Shown here one piece after another: positions 36,157 to 46,190 of a DNA stretch of 64,000 bases; positions within the stretch are counted from its first letter, which is position 1; every line of letters begins with the position of its first letter. The notes below the pieces were generated by a model. It saw only the letters and a program-made list of their open reading frames with translations. It did not search any database and was not told the DNA's origin. The position numbers were made by a program, and so were the translations under genes. Source of the stretch: Lentisphaerota bacterium (GTDB taxonomy: Bacteria; Verrucomicrobiota; Kiritimatiellia; UBA8416; JAIOPI01). The stretch covers positions 62,001-126,000 of the forward strand of contig JAIOPI010000027.1 of assembly GCA_021413965.1 (NCBI GenBank), read 5' to 3'.

Positions 36157-37772
36157 ACCCCGTGGCGATTCCTGCCGTTCGTCGAATGTCGCGTTTGAAC
36201 CCCCTGCTGGGTGGCCTCTTGCTCGTCCTGTTCGCGGCGGCCTGCGCCACCAATCCCGTGACCAAGAAACGCGAGTTCCACTGGCTGTCCGAAGGGCAGG
36301 AGAAGCAAATCGGGGAATCCAGCTACCTTGCCTACCAGCAGGCGGAGGGTGGCACCTACGAGGTGGATCCCGCAGTGGCGAGCTACGTGAAGCGCGTCGG
36401 TGAAACGCTCTGGCGCGTCAGCGACCGGCCGCAGCTTCCGTACGACATCGTCGTGCTCAACAACTCCGTGCCCAATGCGTGGGCGCTGCCAGGCGGGAAG
36501 ATGGCCATCAACCGCGGACTGCTGACGGCCCTGCACAGCGAGTCCGAGCTGGCGGCCGTGCTCGGGCATGAAATCGTGCACGTGGCGGCGCGTCATGGAG
36601 CGAAGAGCGTGGAGCGCGGCACACTGCTGCAGGTCGGCCTGCTCGGCATCGGCCTGGCGGCACAGGATCGCGACTACGAACAGATCGTGCTGGCCGGCTC
36701 GGGGGCCGTCGCGGGCCTGACGTCGCTGACCTTCAGCCGCCGGGATGAACTGCAGGCCGACAAGTACGGTATCGCCTATATGTCGCGCGCGGGCTACGAC
36801 TTGCAGGCCGCCGTGACCTTGCAGGAGCTGTTCGTGAAGCTGTCCAGCGGCCAGGATTCCGGCTGGCTCGCGGGGTGGCTGTCCACGCATCCGCCATCGC
36901 CGGAGCGCGTGGAAGCCAACCGCCTGACGATCGCGCAGTATGCGACCGGGGGGCTCGTGGGGCGCGACACCTACTCGAACGCGATGGCGCACCTGATGGC
37001 CACCGCGCCGGCGTATGCAAAGGGTGACGAGGGCTGCAAGGCGCTCCAGCAGCATCAGGCCGACGCGGCGCTGGCGCTGGCGCAGGAGGCGATAGCGATC
37101 GAGCCGGGCGAGGCGCTTTTTCACGGACTGGCGGCAAAGGCCTATGCGCAGAAGCAGGCGTGGGACCAGGCACTGGACAGCCTCAATCGCGCCATCGCGC
37201 TGAACAGCCGCTACTTCGAGTATTACCTGAGCCGCGGGCAACTGCTGCACGAGCGGGGACAGATCGATGCGGCGCGCGCGGATCTGAACGAGAGCATCCA
37301 GTGGCTGCCCACTGCCTCCGCCCATTATCTGTTGGGGGCCATGGATCTGGATGACGGGGACAGCAGCCGTGCCGTGGAGCATTTCCGGGCGGCCGCGGAG
37401 TCCGAATCGGACGAGGGGCGCAAGGCGGCCGTGCTCCTGGCCAAGCTGGAGCTGCCGGAACACCCGGAGCGCTATCTGCAGGTGGCCTACGCGCTGGATG
37501 ACAAAGGCTACCTGGTGCTGATCGTGGAGAACGGCAGCCCTGTGGATGTGAGCACGTGCGAGGTGGGCTTGGCGACCCGCGACGAGCCCTCCTGGGCGCG
37601 CCAGGTGTTTCCGCAGGGGGTGCCGGCGCGACGGGCAAGCAAGTTGCCGACGCGCCTTGGGCCTTTTACCAGCGTGAAGGCGGCGCAGGATGCCGTGCGA
37701 TACCGGTTTGAGCGGGTGGCGGTGGCAGGGGCCAGCCAAGCACCCACACCCCGGACGTCCCGGTTCTGGTGA
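36153..37772 (+). CDS. M48-family zinc metalloprotease lipoprotein with TPR-like C-terminus (BepA-like)
   Basis: A 539-residue lipoprotein: after a basic N-terminus, the lipobox is LLLVLFAAAC, with Cys31 as the lipidation site. The zinc motif HEIVH (139-143) and the third ligand Glu199 in SRRDELQADKYG are intact. The C-terminal half has helical TPR-like repeats (ALDSLNRAIALNSRYFEYYL, AVEHFRAAAESES) and a small beta domain. This layout resembles BepA/YfgC, a periplasmic protease that helps assemble outer-membrane proteins. The GTG start overlaps the previous stop by 4 bases. Confidence 0.88.
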   Translation: MNPVAIPAVRRMSRLNPLLGGLLLVLFAAACATNPVTKKREFHWLSEGQEKQIGESSYLAYQQAEGGTYEVDPAVASYVKRVGETLWRVSDRPQLPYDIVVLNNSVPNAWALPGGKMAINRGLLTALHSESELAAVLGHEIVHVAARHGAKSVERGTLLQVGLLGIGLAAQDRDYEQIVLAGSGAVAGLTSLTFSRRDELQADKYGIAYMSRAGYDLQAAVTLQELFVKLSSGQDSGWLAGWLSTHPPSPERVEANRLTIAQYATGGLVGRDTYSNAMAHLMATAPAYAKGDEGCKALQQHQADAALALAQEAIAIEPGEALFHGLAAKAYAQKQAWDQALDSLNRAIALNSRYFEYYLSRGQLLHERGQIDAARADLNESIQWLPTASAHYLLGAMDLDDGDSSRAVEHFRAAAESESDEGRKAAVLLAKLELPEHPERYLQVAYALDDKGYLVLIVENGSPVDVSTCEVGLATRDEPSWARQVFPQGVPARRASKLPTRLGPFTSVKAAQDAVRYRFERVAVAGASQAPTPRTSRFW

Positions 37773-37799
37773 GAGGGCTCGCGTGCAGCGGGCCGCCGC

Positions 37800-38399
37800 T
37801 TACTTCGCGTAGAATTCGACGACGACCGGCACTTCGCAGACGATCGGGATTTCTTCCCGGGCCGGCAGCCGCGTGTAGATCGCGCTGAACTGGTCCTTGT
37901 CCACCGTCAGGTACGGCACAGGCTGCACGTCCTGAATGGCATTCTTGACCGCATCCAGCGTCTTGCTCTTGCTCTTGATGGCGATCGTGCTGCCGGGGCG
38001 GACGAGGAACGACGGGATATTGACTCGCTTGCCGTTGACCAGCAGGTGGCCGTGGCTGACGAGCTGGCGCGCGGCGTAGATCGTCGAAGCAAAACCGGCC
38101 CGCAGGGTCAACGCGTCCAGGCGCGACTCCAGCATGTGCATCAGGTTGTCGCCCGTGTTGCCGTGCTTGGCCGTGGCCTTGACGTAGTAGTTGTGCAGCT
38201 TGCGATTGGTGAGATTGTACTGAAACGACAGGCGTTGCTTCTCCAGCAACTGGCGGCCGTAGTCGGAGACTTTCTTGCTGAAGCGCGAGCGATGCATGCC
38301 GGCCGCGCCGGGCTTGCGATCCATCCACTTCGAGGCCTTGCGCGTCAACGGAATGCCAACGCGACGGGAGAGCTTAACCTTGGGTCCTGTGTACTTCAT
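37800..38399 (-). CDS. rpsD: 30S ribosomal protein S4
   Basis: The 199-residue protein matches S4 over its length: the N-terminal MKYTGPKVKLSRRVGIPL, the globular AGMHRSRFSKKVSDYGRQLLEK, the S4 RNA-binding LDALTLRAGFASTIYAARQLVSHGHLLVNGK and the C-terminal REEIPIVCEVPVVVEFYAK. The N-terminal zinc cysteines are absent, so it is the zinc-free form. It stands alone, outside the usual rpsM-rpsK-rpsD-rpoA cluster, a position also seen in other lineages. A 7-bp hairpin lies 15 bases upstream of the start. Confidence 0.96.
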   Translation of the reverse strand: MKYTGPKVKLSRRVGIPLTRKASKWMDRKPGAAGMHRSRFSKKVSDYGRQLLEKQRLSFQYNLTNRKLHNYYVKATAKHGNTGDNLMHMLESRLDALTLRAGFASTIYAARQLVSHGHLLVNGKRVNIPSFLVRPGSTIAIKSKSKTLDAVKNAIQDVQPVPYLTVDKDQFSAIYTRLPAREEIPIVCEVPVVVEFYAK

Positions 38400-38413
38400 A
38401 AGTGCTTATTACT

Positions 38414-38433
38414 CCGCCCGCCTTTTCGGGCGG
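38414..38433. promoter_or_regulatory. Hairpin in the rpsD leader
   Basis: CCGCCCG pairs with CGGGCGG around a 6-base loop. On the minus-strand transcript the stem ends just before AGTAATAAG and the rpsD start, so it partly covers the only purine-rich ribosome-site candidate (CGGAG). It could act as translational control. No T-tract follows, so it is not a strong terminator. Confidence 0.4.
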
Positions 38434-38503
38434 AAAGGGGGAATATGTACCCGAACCCACCCGGTCGCGCAAGCCTTTTTTGCCGGGGAGGCGCGAGGCC
38501 CGG

Positions 38504-39343
38504 TTATTCGCTGGTGGTGAACGCGCCTTCGAACCGGGCGATGCTCTTTGGCCCCAAGCCTTTGACGCGAGCCAGATCAATGACGTTGGTGTAGGGTCGG
38601 CCCGCCACAATCCGCTCGGCGGTGACCGGCCCGATCCCCGGCACCATCAGGAGATCCTCCTTGGTGGCCAGGTTGATATTGAGCAGTTTGCCGCTCGACG
38701 GTGAGGCGCCGGCTTCGATTCGCATGAGCTCCTCGTCCTCGCGGCGCTGCTCGGCGCGATCTGCCGCCAGATGCGTGGGATCCGCAGAAGCCCAAATGCC
38801 AGCGTGCCGGAGCATGGCTGAGTCCTCGAGGTCCCGCAGGCGGTCCCACTGCTCCGCCTGCGAGGTCCCGTCGGGCGTCGGCCGTCCAGCGCCCATGACT
38901 CGGGCCACGCCCCTGGCAACCAGCAGGCTTCCCAAGTCGCGCCCATCCGCCAGGGTCACGAAGGCATAGTAGCGGGCATGTCCGGAAGAACCGCCTCCGG
39001 GGCTGAAGGCCGTGTGAATGGTGAATGGCTGCGCCAGCAACTCGCGAGTCGTGGCGCCAGCCTCGACGCCAAAGGCCATGGCGTCCTTCACCTCGTGCAA
39101 GCCGAAATAGCGCATCTGCTCCCGTACGCGCCGGGCCATGGCCTCATGAAAGGCGGATGTTTCCGGACAATCCACGAAGTACAGGCGCACAATCATGCTG
39201 GTCGTGGCGGTCTGGACCCAGAAGCTGTCGCCGTCGTTGATGGAATTTTCCCGGTAATGGACTTGGGTGAAGGTTTGCAGCGGTTCGGTCGCCGTTGCGA
39301 TCGCACCCGCCAGGCAAAGAAGCGCGACTAGCCAACATCTCAT
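38504..39343 (-). CDS. Exported nuclease-like protein with C-terminal helix-hairpin-helix (SNase + ComEA type)
   Basis: A 279-residue protein with a signal peptide (MRCWLVALLCLAGAIATA). The middle (about 30-150) has staphylococcal-nuclease fold features: INDGDSFWV, VRLYFVDCPETSA and ARYYAFVTLADGRDLGSLLV. The C-terminus (about 220-279) is a helix-hairpin-helix DNA-binding module (NINLATKEDLLMVPGIGPVTAERIV). An extracytoplasmic DNA-binding or DNA-degrading role is likely; the fusion of these two parts is less common. It may serve nutrient scavenging or DNA uptake. Confidence 0.8.
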   Translation of the reverse strand: MRCWLVALLCLAGAIATATEPLQTFTQVHYRENSINDGDSFWVQTATTSMIVRLYFVDCPETSAFHEAMARRVREQMRYFGLHEVKDAMAFGVEAGATTRELLAQPFTIHTAFSPGGGSSGHARYYAFVTLADGRDLGSLLVARGVARVMGAGRPTPDGTSQAEQWDRLRDLEDSAMLRHAGIWASADPTHLAADRAEQRREDEELMRIEAGASPSSGKLLNINLATKEDLLMVPGIGPVTAERIVAGRPYTNVIDLARVKGLGPKSIARFEGAFTTSE

Positions 39344-39564
39344 GATTGTACGATTCGCGTGTGGCCGCCCGGTGCGGACGCGGATCTCCCCCGAAAACCC
39401 TATTATTTTACCAGATTCAGACCCGGCGGTGCTATAGGTTTCGGAACCGGGCCGCCAAGGTCGTGGCGGCTCGAGCGGAGGTACGGTCAGGACGCGAGGA
39501 TGGGAGGGCGCGCGCGTCGGGCGATGATTGACTCAACCAGGAGGGGGTGGACGAGCCAGGGGGG

Positions 39565-39930
39565 TCAGGCGTATTTCTTGACCGTCGCCAGCAGTTCCTG
39601 CGAATCACAAGGTTTGATCAGGTAATCCGTGGCGGACAGCCCCTGAGCCTTGAAGATGGCACTCGATTCGCCACGCGCGGTCAGCATGACGACGGGAATG
39701 TTGCGCGTCTTCTCGGTTTTGCGCAGTTTCCGAAGCGTTTCGAATCCGTCCATGCCTGGCATCATCACGTCGAGCAGGATGATGTTGGGTGCGTCGCTCT
39801 GCGCGCGGTCAAAGCCAGCCTGGCCATCGTGGGCGGCAATGACGTCGTAGTCGTTCGCTTCCAGCCGCATCTGGATCATGTCAACGAACTCGGTCTCGTC
39901 GTCTACGATCAATACCTTCTTCTTGGGCAC
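39565..39930 (-). CDS. Receiver-only response regulator
   Basis: A 121-residue CheY-like receiver with no output domain. The acidic pair (IVDDE, Asp10-Asp11), phospho-acceptor Asp54 in LLDVMMPG, Thr84 and Lys106 in LIKPCDS are intact. It lies 24 bases downstream of the histidine kinase gene on the same strand, so it is the likely partner in a phosphorelay. Confidence 0.93.
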   Translation of the reverse strand: MPKKKVLIVDDETEFVDMIQMRLEANDYDVIAAHDGQAGFDRAQSDAPNIILLDVMMPGMDGFETLRKLRKTEKTRNIPVVMLTARGESSAIFKAQGLSATDYLIKPCDSQELLATVKKYA

Positions 39931-39954
39931 GGCGCGGTCTCCTTCGGCGATCCT

Positions 39955-42318
39955 TCATGCCAACTCACTGGCTTCGGCTGACTTGCGGCGCTCCCCGCTC
40001 GTCGGGCTGCCCTCTGCTTGTGACAGAGTCTGGCGCGCCTTCGCCATCAATTCCTCCGAAGTTGAGCCATCTAGTGGGTATTCAGCATAGCCGCAGGCCA
40101 TTTGGACGTCAAGCTGAGGGTCAACTTCATTGAAGCATGCCGACATCTGGGCGTGCCAGCGGCGATAGAGGGTCACCACCTGCGCGGGTGTGATTCTGGC
40201 CACCATGATGACCTCGTGGTGACCGCGCGTGATCATGCGATCGGATGAGCGCACCAGATGCTGCAGGTCGCGCAGGCGCTGGAAGCCGGTTTCGTAAAGC
40301 CGCTGGCGAGCCTTGTCCTGGGGGGGGAGATGCGGCGTCAGCACGAATAGCAGCAAGGTGAAGCTGTCCTTCTGTACGCGCGAGTCGCTGATGGCGCTCT
40401 CGATCGTCTCGCGAATCAGCTCCTCCTCGCTGTACAGTGGCAGGGTGAAGATGAACCGGGACCCGCGCCCCGGCGCGCTTTCCACCCAGATGCGTCCCCG
40501 GTGCCGTTCGACAATCTGCTTGGCGATTGCCAGCCCCAGCCCCGTCCCGCGCTCGCCCGCGCCGTGGGTGCGGCCAAACTGGGTGAATTTCTCGAACACG
40601 CGGCCGACTTCATCCTTCGCCAGTCCAACGCCCGTATCTTCAACCACGCACTCCAGCTGGCGATCGTGGTTGGCGGCAATCACGCGCACCCCGCCCTGCA
40701 GGGTGAACTTGATGGCATTGCTGATCAGGTTCGTCAGCACCTGGATGATGCGGTCCTGGTCCGCCAGTACCTCGCGATGGTCCAGATCCCATCGCGTCTC
40801 CAGGTGCAGCCCCTTCTGGCGCGCGAGCGGTTCGAAGTTGCGCACGACGCCCTCGGCCAGGGTGATGAAGTCGACGCGATCCTTGGCCATCTCCATCTTG
40901 CCGGCCTCGATCTTGGAAATATCCAGCAGGTCATTGATGATGCGCGCCAGGCGCTCGATGTTGCCTTTGGCCGAGGCCAGCACCTTGCGCTGCTTGTCAT
41001 TGACGTCGCCGGGGATCCCGTCCAGCAGCAGCGCGATGCCTTCCTTGGTGATGGCCAGCGGCGTGCGGAGTTCGTGCGACACCGTGCTGACGAACTCGTC
41101 CTTGAGTTCCTCCGCGTGCTGGCGCTCCTTGATTTCATCCTGCAGCTGCGCGTTGGCCTGTTCCAGTTCCGCCGTGCGGGACTGGACCATCGCCTCAAGC
41201 GCGCCCTGGTGTTCGCGCAAGGCATCCTCGGCCAGGTTGCGCTCCACGCTCTCGCCAACCAGCCGGGCCAGGAACGTCAGGCTGTTCTTGGCCATGCTCA
41301 CGATGCACGTCAGCGGGACTTCGGCCGGCGGCGGGGCCGGGGGCAGGCCTCCTGCGGCAAGGTCGTAGCGCTCGGCCAGTTCGCGCCGCGCTTCGGGGTC
41401 GCCGGGCGGCGATCCATACACAAACCCGATTGTGCCCACGATCTGTCCGCGCGCCCACACCGGCACGAAGAACCCTTGCATGCCTGTATCCAGCGCCCCA
41501 TCCACCATGACGCCCCGCTGAATGCAGTGACGCGCCAGTGAGCGCAGTGAGCGCTGCGGCTCCGGCCGGTGCGGATCATTCGAGCGAATCTCGGCGTCAG
41601 CCTCGAACAACGCCGGCCCCTTCTGGCAGAAGGCCTGCGCCCAGGGCGAGGCGGCAATGCCCTGGGCAAAGCTGCCGTCCTGCTCGTAGGCGGCGGTCGC
41701 GCTCTCCGCCAGATCCACCACGCCCTGGAGCAGATTCGCGGCGGCCTCGGTCCCCAGCGCGCGCCCCACCGGGCCGATCTGTTCCCGGTCGCTGCGGAAG
41801 TACATCCAGGCGCGCGTCTCACGATGGCCGCTGGCCGCGGCGCTAAGGCGGCGATTCAGCAGCGAATCGATCCGCGCGAGTTCGTGCTGCACGCGATCCA
41901 CGTTGACGCGGTGTGCCTCGGCGGCCGACTGCAGCCCTTCTTCCATCGCGGGAACCAGGGGCAGGCTCTCGAGCGAGTGGATCGTCAACCCGAAGACATC
42001 CCTCAGCAAGTCTTCCAGCATGCGCCGCAGACGCGCCAGATTCACGGGATAGCTGCACAGGACGCCGTACCCCAGCAGCATGCACACCATCGCAATGGCC
42101 ACCACGAGGACAGAGCCCAGGTCGAGCCCGCCCGTGCGCTTCACCAGGATGATCAGCACATAGGTGTACGCGAGAAGCGGTATGACCGTAATCAGGGCCA
42201 CCGATATCGCAATCTGGTGTCCCAATCCTTGGGCCGAGATGGATAGGCGCGATCGAGGCACCCCGAGGGGATGGCGCGCCGGAGCGGGCGTGGGTGTGCG
42301 TCTGTCAGGTGCTGTCAT
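39955..42318 (-). CDS. Membrane sensor histidine kinase with degenerate C-terminal GGDEF-like domain
   Basis: The 787 residues carry two membrane helices (about 36-60, 68-90), a PocR/GAF-like sensor region (about 165-310), a coiled coil (about 360-405), HisKA with phospho-acceptor His415 (STVSHELRTPL), and an HATPase domain (VLTNLISNAIKF, EDTGVGL, GTGLGLAIAK). Unusually, residues about 650-765 look like a GGDEF-type fold in which the GGDEF signature reads RGHHEVIMV, so it is probably not an active cyclase. The start at 42318 (MTAPDRR) is uncertain; 42384 is an alternative. The adjacent receiver at 39565 is the probable phospho-partner. Confidence 0.86.
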   Translation of the reverse strand: MTAPDRRTPTPAPARHPLGVPRSRLSISAQGLGHQIAISVALITVIPLLAYTYVLIILVKRTGGLDLGSVLVVAIAMVCMLLGYGVLCSYPVNLARLRRMLEDLLRDVFGLTIHSLESLPLVPAMEEGLQSAAEAHRVNVDRVQHELARIDSLLNRRLSAAASGHRETRAWMYFRSDREQIGPVGRALGTEAAANLLQGVVDLAESATAAYEQDGSFAQGIAASPWAQAFCQKGPALFEADAEIRSNDPHRPEPQRSLRSLARHCIQRGVMVDGALDTGMQGFFVPVWARGQIVGTIGFVYGSPPGDPEARRELAERYDLAAGGLPPAPPPAEVPLTCIVSMAKNSLTFLARLVGESVERNLAEDALREHQGALEAMVQSRTAELEQANAQLQDEIKERQHAEELKDEFVSTVSHELRTPLAITKEGIALLLDGIPGDVNDKQRKVLASAKGNIERLARIINDLLDISKIEAGKMEMAKDRVDFITLAEGVVRNFEPLARQKGLHLETRWDLDHREVLADQDRIIQVLTNLISNAIKFTLQGGVRVIAANHDRQLECVVEDTGVGLAKDEVGRVFEKFTQFGRTHGAGERGTGLGLAIAKQIVERHRGRIWVESAPGRGSRFIFTLPLYSEEELIRETIESAISDSRVQKDSFTLLLFVLTPHLPPQDKARQRLYETGFQRLRDLQHLVRSSDRMITRGHHEVIMVARITPAQVVTLYRRWHAQMSACFNEVDPQLDVQMACGYAEYPLDGSTSEELMAKARQTLSQAEGSPTSGERRKSAEASELA

Positions 42319-42351
42319 GGGTCGGGGCCGTCTGATCCCCGCCGCGCATGA

Positions 42352-43995
<1,644 letters not shown>

Positions 43996-44036
43996 CCCTG
44001 TCTTGCTCCTGTGAGACGTATCGGCATTGTGACGAG

Positions 44037-44071
44037 ACACCCCGGCTTTCTGAGTCTGTTGCGAGGGGTGT
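44037..44071. other. Inverted repeat downstream of GH51
   Basis: ACACCCC (44037-44043) pairs with GGGGTGT (44065-44071) around a 21-base loop, 42 bases after the GH51 stop. A weak terminator or chance; there is no T-tract. Confidence 0.25.
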
Positions 44072-44145
44072 TGTGCGTGTGTAAATAATTATAGTTAAGC
44101 ATGTTGTGACTGGTTTTTTCGATTGGAGTCGATGGGGCGCTTGAC

Positions 44146-44161
44146 TGGCATGGAAGCTGCA
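44146..44161 (+). promoter_or_regulatory. Possible sigma-54 promoter
   Basis: TGGCATGGAAGCTGCA fits the -24/-12 consensus (TGGCAC-N5-TTGCA) with the GG and GC dinucleotides exactly 12 bases apart and two mismatches. It lies about 60 bases before the small membrane protein start. Confidence 0.45.
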
Positions 44162-44221
44162 TGAGGAGGTCAGGAACGAGAAATCGAACCCAGACTTTCC
44201 AGGGCAGGGAGTGCGGCGGAC

Positions 44222-44632
44222 ATGCAAACAGGACTGGCAGCGGGAATAGGGGTGGCGCTGATCGCCATCTGGGTAGCCTTCCTCTTTGAAGGTCGCGAGG
44301 AGATGCGACGCAGCGAGCGGCTCTCCTACGACTTTGTGTTCAAATGGAACATTCTACCGCTGCTGGTGGCCCTGGAATTATTTACGACGCACAGCTTGGC
44401 GGTGCTTGGTGTGGGGGCCATGGCCTTCGTTCTGTGCTGGCCCATCGCGAAGTACTCACTTGCCGCGATGCCCGTCATCACAGGCTGGCATGTCGGCACC
44501 CAGTGGTTTTCCAAGATCTACGCACAATCTGACCAGCGGGTGTTCATGGGAGCGGTGATCGTCGCGATCACGATGACCCTGGTTTGCCAGGCGATCGTGG
44601 CCGCTATGCGTCGGCCTCCCGCGCACACCTGA
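44222..44632 (+). CDS. Small four-helix membrane protein of unknown function
   Basis: A 136-residue hydrophobic protein with about four membrane helices (8-25, 44-62, 64-85 and 106-128). No family was recognised. The only notable polar parts are FLFEGREEMRRSER after the first helix and GTQWFSKIYAQSDQR before the last. It has its own possible sigma-54-type promoter and ends before a strong terminator, so it seems to be a single-gene unit. Confidence 0.65.
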   Translation: MQTGLAAGIGVALIAIWVAFLFEGREEMRRSERLSYDFVFKWNILPLLVALELFTTHSLAVLGVGAMAFVLCWPIAKYSLAAMPVITGWHVGTQWFSKIYAQSDQRVFMGAVIVAITMTLVCQAIVAAMRRPPAHT

Positions 44633-44653
44633 GTCAACACGTCCACCTGCAAC

Positions 44654-44699
44654 GCGGGCGCCGGTAGGTCCTCCTCCTGCCGGCGCCCGCATCTTTTTC
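44654..44699. terminator. Strong GC-rich bidirectional terminator
   Basis: GCGGGCGCCGG (44654-44664) pairs perfectly with CCGGCGCCCGC (44680-44690) around a 15-base loop and is followed by ATCTTTTT on the + strand. It lies between two convergent genes (stops at 44632 and 44715). Confidence 0.85.
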
Positions 44700-44714
44700 A
44701 GCCCGCGCGCGCGA

Positions 44715-45119
44715 TCACTTCGATACGGCGGGGGCGGGGGGCGCCAGCGGCGGCAGATCCAGCAACTCGGACAGGTTCGGACTGCGCAGGGTGTTGGTGG
44801 GGGCTCGCGTCGTGTCCAGCCAGGTGGCGACGACGCGCTTCTCGCCGATGGGAATGAGCCCGAGATTGTGCTTCGCCAGTTCCTTGCTGATGGACGCTGC
44901 CAAGTCCGCTGGCGCCGTGTCGACTCCGGCCGGCAGCATCAGCGTGGCCTCCGTGCCGATCACGCGTTCGACCCGCATGCCCGTCGCGGCGGCATAGCGC
45001 TTGAGCCCCTCGGTCAGAGTGACCTTGACGAAGGATTGCACCACTGTGGCGTCTTCCGCCGGTGCGTGCAACGCCAACAGCAGTCCCAGCATCGCCAGCC
45101 CCATCCCCATTCGCTTCAT
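44715..45119 (-). CDS. Exported protein with STN/secretin-N-like segment
   Basis: A 134-residue protein with a signal peptide (MGLAMLGLLLALHAPAED). The mature part has a small alpha/beta repeat (VTLTEGLKRYAAATGMRVER, then LAASISKELAKHNLGLIPIG) resembling the short STN or secretin N0-type domains of outer-membrane transport proteins. No partner domain is present, and no secretin gene is nearby. The ATG at 45119 has GGGAG 5 bases upstream. The C-terminal tail is proline-rich. Confidence 0.6.
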   Translation of the reverse strand: MKRMGMGLAMLGLLLALHAPAEDATVVQSFVKVTLTEGLKRYAAATGMRVERVIGTEATLMLPAGVDTAPADLAASISKELAKHNLGLIPIGEKRVVATWLDTTRAPTNTLRSPNLSELLDLPPLAPPAPAVSK

Positions 45120-45285
45120 GACGTCTCCCGCTTGGTTGTCTGTGCCGGTCCGTGTTCGCGGCGCCGCTTCCGTGTGCGCCGGGCCCGCGCTCTGCATGCA
45201 CCCCAGTCTACCGCTCCGGTCGCCATCGTGCAATTGCGCGCTGGCCGGCGCCGCGGTACCATGCGGGCAAAGGGGAGGGTGTTCG

Positions 45286-46023
45286 ATGCCGGCGTTGATT
45301 CAAGCAACTCAGTGTGAGCAATTCCGCGAACAGGGATATTTCGTCACCGAACCAATGTGGTCATCGTCCGCGCTGGACCGCGTGCGGGCCGAATTTGAGC
45401 GGCTCCATGGTGAACATATCCGTCGCGCCGAGGCGTCCGGTGATGCCATCCAGATCGACCTGGCCCGTACCCGCCCCTTCATCGGGCAGGCCCACACCCG
45501 CAGCGAGGTGCTGAAGGATTTTGCCCGCTCGCCCATCTACCTCGAAGCCTGCGCGCACTTTGTCGGTCCCGATGCGGATCTCTACTACAACCAGGTCGTC
45601 AGCAAGCCGCCCGAGCACGGCAAGCATTTCGGCTGGCACCAGGATTCGGGCTACATGGTGACCAAGCCGCTGGCCTACATCACCTGCTGGACGGCCATCA
45701 GCCGCACATTTGTCGAGAACGGCTGCATCTGGGTCATCCCCGGGTCGCACAAGCGCGGTCTGCTGCCGCATGCGCGCAATCAGGTGGACCAGTCCTGGGA
45801 CGCACAGAACGTGGATGAATCCGGAGCCATTCCCGTGCCGATGGAGCCGGGGCAGGTCGCCATCTTCAGCTCCCTGATGCTCCACAAGAGCGGCGCCAAT
45901 GTCTCGCGCGACGTGCGCCACGGCTATGTGCCCCAGTACCATGTGCCCGGCATCGTCGAGCAGGCCACGGGCAAACGGTTCGGCGACCAGTTCCCCGTCC
46001 TGCGCGGCGGCCTGCCCGTGTGA
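45286..46023 (+). CDS. Phytanoyl-CoA dioxygenase (PhyH) family protein
   Basis: A 245-residue Fe(II)/2-oxoglutarate oxygenase with the metal residues His118 and Asp120 in WHQDSGY and His200 in MLHKSG; Arg208 or Arg211 is the likely cofactor anchor. YYNQVVSKPPEHG and GCIWVIPGSHKRG are typical of the family. It differs clearly from the PhyH at 9048. The ATG follows AGGGGAGG at 7 bases. It is 167 bases upstream of the GH63-like gene on the same strand. The substrate is unknown. Confidence 0.9.
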   Translation: MPALIQATQCEQFREQGYFVTEPMWSSSALDRVRAEFERLHGEHIRRAEASGDAIQIDLARTRPFIGQAHTRSEVLKDFARSPIYLEACAHFVGPDADLYYNQVVSKPPEHGKHFGWHQDSGYMVTKPLAYITCWTAISRTFVENGCIWVIPGSHKRGLLPHARNQVDQSWDAQNVDESGAIPVPMEPGQVAIFSSLMLHKSGANVSRDVRHGYVPQYHVPGIVEQATGKRFGDQFPVLRGGLPV

Positions 46024-46190
46024 ACGCTCGCACCGGATGGTCGTGTCGCCGCCGCGGGATGCCCAGCTGGTGGGCGGGTGACCCGTGGCCCGCGCGGCTT
46101 GCGTGGAGCAGGCCGCCCCCCGCCGCGTGAGGCCAGGGGGCGCCGCTTTCCGGTGGAATCCGTCCGGCGATTCTGGCATCGTGTCGCGCC

